Below are positions 27,192 to 33,136 of a stretch of 33,136 nt of DNA, one piece after another. Where the stretch lies: positions 1-33,136 of the forward strand of contig JAUJNL010000079.1 of the NCBI GenBank assembly GCA_030448185.1, read 5' to 3'. Within the stretch, counting starts at the first letter, position 1. Every line of letters starts with the position of its first letter. The position numbers were made by a program, and so were the translations under genes. The DNA comes from Cytophagales bacterium. GTDB lineage: Bacteria; Bacteroidota; Bacteroidia; Cytophagales; 172606-1. The notes beneath the pieces were generated by a model. It made no database searches. It saw only the letters and a program-made list of their open reading frames with translations, and was not told the DNA's origin.

Positions 27192-27282
27192 GTCATTCCC
27201 GAAGGGAATCTTCTTTGATTATAACGGTGATTGACCAAAACCGAGAGGATTAGCTTCGCTGAGAGTTCCCTTCGGGAATGAC
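27192..27282. repeat. REP-like inverted element (GTCATTCCCGAAGGGAA)
   Basis: The 17-bp sequence at 27192-27208 recurs in perfect inverse orientation at 27266-27282. Each copy is itself a mini-hairpin (TTCCC-GAA-GGGAA and TTCCC-TTC-GGGAA). The 57-bp interior has no frame of interest. This form resembles dispersed intergenic repeats of bacterial genomes. Confidence 0.7.
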
Positions 27283-27308
27283 AGCGGCAGGGAGACTGGT
27301 TTGATAAC

Positions 27309-27363
27309 CTAAACCTACTTAATTTACAATGTACTGAGTACATTGTAAATTAAGTAGGTTTAG
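27309..27363. repeat. Perfect 55-nt palindrome
   Basis: The 27-nt arms (27309-27335 and 27337-27363) are exact reverse complements around a single central G at 27336. The left arm begins CTAAACCTACTTAATTTACA. It is AT-rich, with no T-run beyond the arm, so it looks more like a palindromic repeat or a protein-binding/processing site than a terminator. Confidence 0.9.
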
Positions 27364-27684
27364 AAATTTGATTAATGGGATTAGTTTGGACATAATGGCG
27401 ATTGAGTGTAGTATGAGCCGATAGAATGGAGAACTGCCAGTTGATTTTGATTTGCTTTTCTTCCTTTGTCCCGTAAAATGATAGGTTTGACTTTCCGCTC
27501 TCGTCCAAGCGGATGGGTTTCAACCGGTCGGAATAATCCAGTGCAAGGCTCGAATCCGACAGGCGTAGTCCTGCATATGCCGGATATACGCGTATAGCAG
27601 GGGCTGGCCCGCCAGGGGTGGTTCTGGGCAAAACCCACCTGGCCAAGAAAGGGGCCTAGCCAGGCCAAGTCGGTTAACCAACCG

Positions 27685-27989
27685 CTAAAGCAATGAAAGG
27701 CCGCCATCGACAGTCAGAATAGTGCCTGTTGTGTAAGAATTGGTCATCAGAAACAGGATGGCGTGGGCCAATTCTCGGGTTGTCCCAAGTGCCCTACAGG
27801 TAGTGTTTGCCGGGACCACTGCTCCTGACTGGTACGTTGCTCTGGCTTCATCGAGTCCCACACACCCGTATTCACCACGCCTGGGGCAATGACGTTGACC
27901 CGGATGGGTGCCAGTTCAGCCGCCAGCGACCGCCAAATACAGCCACCACGCCACTAACGGCGGACATCACCGAAATGCCGCTCTTAGAG
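27685..27989 (-). pseudogene. SDR oxidoreductase, C-terminal part (split by IS)
   Basis: The C-terminal half of a short-chain dehydrogenase/reductase. Minus-strand frames read SKSGISVMSAVSG, then SLAAELAPIRVNVIAPGVVNT and, after another frame change, HAILFLMTNSYTTGTILTVDGG, ending at the TAG complementary to 27685-27687. APIRVNVIAPG and TVDGG are canonical SDR tail motifs. The N-terminal half is at 29415-29850, beyond the IS element. Two frame breaks lie near 27925 and 27770. The usual YxxxK pair is absent: the equivalent position reads VMSAVSG. This may be a property of a divergent SDR subgroup, since the remaining motifs are well kept. The intact gene would be about 247 residues. Confidence 0.8.
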
Positions 27990-29414
27990 CTAATCTTGTA
28001 GGGGTAGTATAGAGGAGTTGAAAAAGCTTCTTTCATATGATAAAGTTTGACTAATGCCTGGCTAACATCTTAACTCCGGGCAAAGGTTGTTTGTTAGTCG
28101 GTTGAAAATTGATCAGCAGGCCTAAGGCTTTCAGGCCCTCTTCCAAGGTAGTGACGGGCTTTTTTGGCTTTGGCAACAGGCGTAGTTCGGCTTTGTCGAA
28201 GTAGTCCTGAATGGCACTGGGCCGTTTTCCCGTACCTGATAGGTTAAGTGCAAGACCCGCCAAACGACGATGCTGTAGAAAGCCAAGGCATTGAAGAGAA
28301 AGTATGCACATCGTCAAACTGCAGCCGTTCTACCTGTAATCCGCCGGATTTGAGTACATAGTGAAAGCACGTTCAATACGCCAGCGAAGGGCGTACCCAT
28401 TTCACTACTTGTAGCGCATCGCTAGCCTGCTTGATGGGGTAGAGGTCAACAGCAGCCAGCTAGCCGCTTGCTGCTCATCAAAGACAGAGTGCCCCTGCTT
28501 ATCGAGGGCACCTACTTCCCGGGCCACTACCAAAAACAAGTCCTTCACTTTGTGTTTTTGGGCACTCAAGTCCTTGTCGGGCAGTACCGCTACGGCACCG
28601 GCACTTACCTGGAGTCGGAGCTTAACCGGCTTATTTTTCCGTTCGATCTCCACTTCCATTTCTCCCACTACGCCTAGTTGCGCAGCCGCTTGGGGCAAGC
28701 GGAAGGACGGCTCCACTAGCCATTACTTCTAGGTTGCGGGCGTGATACACCCGCACGAGTAAGTCCACAGGCTCGGCGCGTTTGGCCTGAAAGAAACTGG
28801 AAAATGTCGGCTTCCCGGTCTTGTATTAGCACTACTCGTTTCGGGCAAGCAGCTAAGTGCTCATTCGCTTGCAGGCCTAAGAGCCACTTGTCTGACTCCT
28901 TATCCAGGGCATTGAGTCCTGCTCTGGTCCAGTTGCGCTGGTAAAGCAGGCCTAAGGGCACGCCTTCTTGATCGCTAGCCAGCACACATTGTGCTCAGTA
29001 CTGCCTTTTAAGCCGCCTTGCAGGATGCTCAAGCCCTCCATCGCTTGATGGCTGCTTAGGTTGTAGTACGTGCTGTCCTGTTTGACAATAATGACCGAGC
29101 CGCTGCTAGCTTGGCAGCCTTCTACGGTAGCGGCAATATGACCGGCTAAGAGTTTTCCGTGTTCATGGCTTTGCCAGAAAACAACCCAGCGATACTTTGA
29201 CGAAAACTCTTGCCCAAGGCCTGCGAAAAGACTTGCCTATCTGTTGATAAATCAATTCCCCACGGCGGGCTAGGCTGCTCCGATTACCTGGATGAAAATC
29301 GCTTAAACCTTCGGCAAATTCATTAGTAGACCACATACGTTGCTGCTTGGGTGATACCTTTTAACCCCAATACCCCTAATTGGTAACCACCTCCATAACC
29401 CCCTACAAGATTAG
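27990..29414 (-). mobile_element. IS4-family (IS50/Tn5-like) insertion sequence
   Basis: A 1425-bp element bounded by 15-bp perfect terminal inverted repeats, CTAATCTTGTAGGGG at 27990-28004 and its complement at 29400-29414. It contains one transposase in the minus orientation and splits an SDR gene of the same orientation. I could not define a target-site duplication: the flanks are TTAGAG on the left and GGCAAG on the right, and nearby indels blur the junction. Confidence 0.88.
28051..29336 (-). pseudogene. Tn5/IS50-like DDE transposase, frame-disrupted
   Basis: The rebuilt transposase is about 428 residues, beginning MWSTNEFAEGLSDFHPGNRSS. Motifs equivalent to those of Tn5 transposase are present: the first catalytic Asp in IIVKQDSTYYN, the second in LIQDREADIF (compare CDREADI in Tn5), the KESDKWLLGL stretch preceding it, WLLLTS, and RWRIERFHYVLKSGG with the catalytic Glu. 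It ends NKQPLPGVKMLARH. I count at least five frame changes (near 29230, 28980, 28800, 28690, 28390 and 28290), so no single frame spans more than about 104 residues. Either the element is dead or the local sequence is error-prone. All DDE residues survive, which suggests recent activity or sequence error. Confidence 0.85.
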
Positions 29415-29850
29415 GGCAAGGAGGGTTGAAAATGGATACGCTCGACACGAAGGTCATTGAGCCGCCAGCATTCATGCGGGACGCAGCAGCCCGGGCTACG
29501 AAAAAGGTTCCCCAGAACTTTTCCATTCCCCGCTGGGCGTTAGCCGTTGAAAGTTGGGTAATGGGCGCTCCCAGCTTGGTCTCGTCGGCCACTGCACTAA
29601 TAACTAGGTGGTCCAGTGAACCGACTTGTTCAAAAAAGGTTGCTACCGACGCCTCATCTAACATGTCCATAGTAAAGGCTTCCACGTGCCCCAGGATTTC
29701 CTGCCTCGCTTCCTCAAGCCGCTGCTGGTTGCGACTGGCTAGCACGATATGAGCACCGGCGGCGGCCGCTTCCTGGGCCACTGCCCGGCCTATGCCAGAG
29801 CTTCCCCCAACCAGGACCACTTTTTTATCAACTGGGTATTGTTCATACAC
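29415..29850 (-). pseudogene. SDR oxidoreductase, N-terminal part (split by IS)
   Basis: The N-terminal half of the SDR whose other half is at 27685-27989. MYEQYPVDKKVVLVGGSSGIGRAVAQEAAAAGA gives the TGxxxGxG-type NAD(P) motif (GGSSGIG), then VLASRNQQRLEEA, ISAVADETK (in place of NNAG) and TFVSSVSIF, where the catalytic-region Ser lies. It stops matching after about residue 145, where the element begins. As placed, translation would continue into the IS and end about 30 residues later. This N-terminal half is fully in frame. It is the last gene of the AraC-linked cluster, so the insertion should not affect the genes before it. Confidence 0.85.
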
Positions 29851-29880
29851 TTTAGGATTTATAATGGGTGAGTGACCAGA

Positions 29881-30867
29881 TTATTCTCCGGTTCTTTGAA
29901 ATTCTTTTACCAATCCGTCAATGCTTAATTCCAGTAGGTCGGGTTGGCCCGCAGGTCGGCCTTTACCGACGAACTTGCGTTCAATCTGCATTAGCAGCGG
30001 CTTCTTATCCGCGGCTGAAATGGGCTGCTTGTGGTTGCGGTGGTAGGCAGCCAACACCGTACTGCGGAAGTACGGGAAATACTCCAATTGACTGGCGATG
30101 ATGGGCGCTGCCGGTCCCGTTGCGCCGTGGCCGGGATAAATCAGTATAGCCTGCGGGTAGATACTCGGTAGGTTCTCCAGCGTCTTAATTCATTGCGCGG
30201 AATGCTCCTCTAGGAAAAAAGCCTGCATATTGTTCAATACTACATCGCCGGTAAACAGTTCACGGGTAGCTGGCAGATAGTAAGCCGTTCCCCCGTTGGT
30301 CTCACCGATCCCGAGTTCCTTGGTCTCAATGTCGACACCGGCCAGCGAAAGCGTTTGGTTGTCCGCGAAGATTCTGTTAGGCAAGGGCACATTGGCATGT
30401 TCGAAAGTTTCATTGCCCGGAATCTTCTTCATGAATGGCATGTAGCCATTGGGGTCGTTTTTGATGGTTTCATAAGTGGTTTGAGACGCATAGATATCAG
30501 ATCGTGGAAAGGCTTGGCGGAACACCTCCAGACCGGCAAAATGATCCGGGTGTCCATGGGTAATGAGAATGGCCCGGACGGGTTTGCCTATTGCCTGCAC
30601 TTTATGCAGGGCTTGCCGGGCGTGGGGAAGGTCTCGCTGCACGTCAATCACAATCAGGCTGTCTTTTGTTTCAATCCACCAGGTATTAACCGTACCTGGT
30701 CCGGCATAGGTATACCCACCAACCCTGGAGGGACTTTGGCCAAAGCTTGCAGGATGAATCAGCAACAAAAAAGGCAACAGCATGGCTAGCAGGAAGAGTC
30801 GGAAAGAAGAGGACACTACAGACCTGCTCTGTATGGCCGTTGCCGGGAGCAAAAGTGACAGATTCAT
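29881..30867 (-). CDS. MBL-fold metallo-hydrolase with one in-frame stop
   Basis: A secreted metallo-beta-lactamase-fold hydrolase of about 328 residues. A hydrophobic signal segment (FRLFLLAMLLPFLLLIHPASFG) is followed by VGGYTYAGPGTVNTWWIET, the metal-binding THGHPDHFAG motif (HxHxDH), TAYYLPATRELFTGDVV (the bridging Asp) and YPGHGATGP (a further His). A TGA at codon 226 (30190-30192) interrupts the frame in HSAQ-stop-IKTLENLP. The rest to the TAA at 29881 is in the same frame, so a single TGG to TGA change would explain it. This is either a true nonsense mutation or a sequence error. It lies 43 bp after the MDR gene and 31 bp before the SDR start, in the same orientation as both, an operon-like arrangement. 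The substrate is unknown. Confidence 0.85.
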
Positions 30868-30909
30868 AACGGATAGATTAAGCGTAAGAAGTAGATTATA
30901 AGAAGTAGA

Positions 30910-31790
30910 TCAGTCAATATCAAGTACTGCTTTTCCGTTGATGTTCCGGTCTAGCAGTTGCTTGGCGGCCTGGTCGAATTCCCGCCAGTTGCTGCGGTAG
31001 CCAATGGAGGTCTGGAGTTGACCCGTCGCCAGAAGTGACACCAGGAATTGCAGGTCCTGACCCACATGGCCACCCATACTGAAGCGGATCAGTCGGCCCT
31101 CTGGCAGGGCCAACCCAGGCGATAGGCTTCCCGAAATAGAAACGATCAGCCCTTGGGGACAAAGTATCTGGGTCGCCGCAGCCAGCAGGTCGGCGCCACC
31201 GGCCTCCAGCACTACGTCCACTTGGCCCGCAACTTCGGTTGGCGCGGTGACGATCTGGGTGACACCTAATTCCTGTAGTCCCAACGCTCTTTCGGGGCAA
31301 CTGACAACGGCAATCACCTCGGCCCCGGCCAGCCGGGCCAATTGGATGGCAAACCGGCCCACTCCACCGGCGGCTCCCGTCACCAGTACCCGTTTACCGG
31401 TCACATCGCCCGCCGTACGCAAGGCTCGCAAAACCGTCACTCCGGCCACGGGAAGGGTGCTGGCCGCCCCCATCTCTACCCCTTGGGGCAGCACAGCCAG
31501 TTCATTGATGGAAACCGCCCGGTATTGGGCCCAGGCTCCTTGCCACACGAAGGAGACTACCCGGGAGCCTCGGCAATGCCGTCGATAGCTTCAGCTTGTA
31601 CTACAATACCGGAAGCATCCCAACCAGGAACGATTCCCGGATTGAAGCGAGGCAAATCCCGGACCTCTCCCCGGTTCAGGGATATTGCTTGAAGTTGAAC
31701 CAACACCTGGCGGGGACTGGGCTTGGGCAGGGCCACTTCTTCAAAGCGGGCGCCGATGGGATGGTTGGGATTGGTTACCAGTGCTTGCAT
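30910..31790 (-). CDS. Zinc-independent MDR/quinone oxidoreductase-like protein (frame-disrupted)
   Basis: A medium-chain dehydrogenase/reductase of about 293 residues. MQALVTNPNHPIGARFEEVALPKPSPRQVLVQ is the GroES-like start, ISLNRGEVRD and PGWDASGIVV follow, and after one missing base near 31565 the chain continues GSRVVSFVWQGAWAQYRAV, VTVLRALRTAG, the nucleotide motif VTGAAGGVGRFAIQLAR and VLEAGG. No Cys-rich structural zinc loop or catalytic Cys ligand is seen, which fits quinone-oxidoreductase-type members using NADPH. The break is in a GAG-GCTCC context where one G is missing; the rest is coherent. Placed 111 bp downstream of an AraC regulator, it is likely its target. Confidence 0.85.
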
Positions 31791-31901
31791 CAGTGATTAG
31801 TTTGAGTGAGAATTAATCATGTTGCCTTTCGCAAAGCCCCGTAGGTCAATGGGAAAGACTATGCAAAGATGCACCGGTAATGGCGGGGAATGATAATACT
31901 T

Positions 31902-32735
31902 TTAGGACAACGTATGGTAAAATTGGGACGACTCCCGAAAAGATTCCGGAGTCAAACCGGTAGCCTTTTTGAATACTTTTCCGAAGTATGAGGGCTCGCC
32001 GAAACCAAGCTGGTAACTGATTTCTTTCACGGTCAGGTTGGTATGGTGCAGCCGCCGCTTGGCTTCCAGCAGGATTCGGTCATGGATCATCTCGGAAGCC
32101 GACTTGTGGATGGTGAGTTGGACGGCTTGGTTGAGCTTTTTGGGGGAGAGGGCCAGTTGATGGGCATAATCACTCACCTGTTGCATGGTCGCAAATTGTT
32201 TTTCCAACTGGTCCCGAAAATTCAGGTAAATGTTGCAGTCGCCATTGACGGGAATGGAGACGGGGCCTTGCCGGACACGAATCTCCTCTGAGTGCATCAC
32301 CAGGGCGCACACGTAGCTGCGCAGGACTTCGTAACTTAAATGAGTTGGAGGTTGGCTGTACTCTGCCTCAATGAGGGCGAAGAGTTGCCGGTAAATTTCC
32401 TGTTCCGGGTTGGACAATGCCAGAAAGGGTTGTTTGGCGCCCGGGTCCAGGATGTTGCAGCGCATCAGAAAGGAGATGTCCACCAGTTGGGCATAAAGAA
32501 ATTCGGTGCTGAAGAAAAGACTCTTTCCCTCCACGGATGCCTCCCATCGGTACCATTGTCCAGGGGTCAGGAAAAACACGGTCGGCTGCTCAACCTGGTA
32601 GGGAACCGTGTCAATGCATAACGCACCGGCTCCTGCTGACACGTAAGCGATCTGATACTGGTCAGATTCCATTCTTCCTTCCAGGAGGGTTACCAAGGGG
32701 CGAAAATCGAATAGTTGGTAAGGATGCATTCCCAC
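31902..32735 (-). CDS. AraC family transcriptional regulator
   Basis: A 277-residue regulator. The N-terminal part (HPYQLFDFRPLVTLLEGRMESDQYQIAYVSAGAGALCID) is a cupin-type ligand-sensing domain, with VEQPTVFFLTPGQWYRWEA. The C-terminus is the double helix-turn-helix AraC domain: QQVSDYAHQLALSPKKLNQAVQ, then LLEAKRRLHHTNLTVKEISYQLGFGEPSYFGKVFKKATGLTPESFRES, matching the family signature (AKRLL...T..V.eIA..lGF.d.syFsr.FKk..G.tP..yR). It heads a minus-strand cluster of redox genes (MDR, MBL, SDR), probably its regulon. The inducer is unknown. The frame is intact. A Met3 start is an alternative to Met1. Confidence 0.92.
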   Translation of the reverse strand: MGMHPYQLFDFRPLVTLLEGRMESDQYQIAYVSAGAGALCIDTVPYQVEQPTVFFLTPGQWYRWEASVEGKSLFFSTEFLYAQLVDISFLMRCNILDPGAKQPFLALSNPEQEIYRQLFALIEAEYSQPPTHLSYEVLRSYVCALVMHSEEIRVRQGPVSIPVNGDCNIYLNFRDQLEKQFATMQQVSDYAHQLALSPKKLNQAVQLTIHKSASEMIHDRILLEAKRRLHHTNLTVKEISYQLGFGEPSYFGKVFKKATGLTPESFRESSQFYHTLS

Positions 32736-32751
32736 AAGGTTTTATCGGCCA

Positions 32752-32782
32752 GTAAGATAGATAAAGTAAGCGTTTGAACAAA
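32752..32782 (-). promoter_or_regulatory. Candidate promoter of the AraC gene
   Basis: On the minus strand TTTG (32782-32779) and TATCTTAC (32759-32752) are separated by exactly 19 bases. The -7 box matches TAnnTTTG at four of six fixed positions. The start codon at 32735 lies about 17 bases downstream, leaving a short leader. Confidence 0.35.
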
Positions 32783-33113
32783 TAACACCCTCTTCAGGGC
32801 AATTTCATAAAAAGCTAAGCAGTTGAGAAACAGGCGAAAGCTTGTTGTTGATAAAAGTTAAGGTCTTCTCTGAAGGCTTTGATATTTCCTTTTTTATCCT
32901 GTTTACGCATTAAGTTCAGCGCGATAGTAACAACCGAAGCAATCATTCTGCTTCTGGCAGCATCTGTAGAGCGGATTTTGTCTTATACAAAAGTAACAAC
33001 TCGAAAGATAGAATCGGCTAAAAAAGCCAAGAGATTTCTTACGACATAGAAAAAGACGGGATGAAGAGGTGATTAGAGGGGCAGATGAGAGAACAACAAT
33101 ACACACTGAGACG

Positions 33114-33134
33114 TTGTCTCTCGTGGAGAGACGA
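33114..33134. repeat. GTCTCTC hairpin at window edge
   Basis: GTCTCTC (33116-33122) pairs with GAGAGAC (33126-33132) around GTG, with one wobble and one Watson-Crick pair more at the ends. Whatever it belongs to continues past the window. Confidence 0.4.
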
Positions 33135-33136
33135 GG

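Larger units (their letters stand above)
27035..27684. other. Palindrome-rich non-coding stretch
   Basis: No gene is supported between lipA and the SDR remnant. It contains a decayed palindrome (about 27120-27166), an inverted GTCATTCCCGAAGGGAA element (27192-27282) and a perfect 55-nt palindrome (27309-27363). The remainder (27370-27680) has open frames on the minus strand that I do not recognise, and they show no family motif. Confidence 0.6.
32736..33136. other. Intergenic region at the window end
   Basis: No gene is supported here. A 67-residue minus-strand frame at 32903-33106 shows no family motif and contains a TACTTTTG promoter-like box (32988-32995), so it is probably not coding. 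The last 24 bases form a hairpin (see 33114-33134). Confidence 0.5.

Noticed and set aside
27350..27707. Two overlapping minus-strand frames of about 100 residues after lipA
   Set aside because: Neither shows a recognisable domain, and one overlaps the arm of the palindrome and the SDR end. I cannot support a gene.
32903..33106. A 67-residue minus-strand frame at the right edge
   Set aside because: No family motif, odd Cys/Ser/Leu-rich composition, and a promoter-like box lies inside it; it is more likely leader or spacer DNA.

Overview
The window looks like chromosomal DNA from a member of the Bacteroidota, most likely a Cytophagales-type bacterium. Signs of this are a DUF2723/GT117 membrane glycosyltransferase, a Bacteroidota-style Rhs core fragment, Tat-signal Gfo/Idh and SulP-carbonic anhydrase proteins, and candidate promoters close to the Bacteroidota form TTTG-N18/19-TAnnTTTG. 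I cannot name the genus. There are no rRNA or tRNA genes, CRISPR arrays or phage modules.

Layout. 1-822: decayed accessory DNA, with a broken PIN-domain (VapC-like) toxin and an Rhs core remnant bracketed by a 12-bp direct repeat. 813-10287: mostly intact minus-strand genes for a membrane protein with a GATase-like domain, CobT, a 1012-aa DUF2723 protein and a two-gene ABC exporter (ATPase plus ABC-2 permease), together with a plus-strand lipoprotein. 10454-17554: plus-strand genes for a DUF4190-like protein, a small secreted protein, a SulP-STAS-beta-carbonic anhydrase fusion, an S9 peptidase and a Uma2 nuclease. 17674-19803 (minus): class II fumarase and a YcxB-like protein. 19989-24627 (plus): a Tat-exported Gfo/Idh oxidoreductase, then two extended-SDR nucleotide-sugar enzymes and a GT2 glycosyltransferase that form a small glycan cassette. 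24750-27034: OsmC (minus), an outer-membrane-like protein and lipoyl synthase (plus). 27035-27684: a non-coding stretch rich in palindromes. 27685-32735: a minus-strand AraC-regulated redox/detoxification cluster (AraC, MDR reductase, MBL hydrolase, SDR), whose last gene is split by a Tn5/IS50-like IS4-family element.

The most striking global feature is the uneven reading-frame integrity. From 813 to 10287 every gene is open. From about 10.4 kb onward, many genes with fully conserved motifs (fumC, lipA, the SulP-CA fusion, S9 peptidase, GT2, Gfo/Idh, MDR, transposase) are interrupted by single-base indels, often in short homopolymers. I read most of these as sequencing or assembly errors, and have annotated the restored genes across the breaks. 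A few lesions look like real mutations: the 16-bp tandem duplication in the Uma2 gene, the IS insertion, and the decayed VapC and Rhs pieces.

The best candidates for a second look are the SulP-STAS-carbonic anhydrase fusion with its upstream small secreted protein, the epimerase/epimerase/GT2 cassette, the 55-nt perfect palindrome with a decayed sister copy 196 bp away, and the Uma2 tandem duplication. I did not find a convincing new defence or mobile system.
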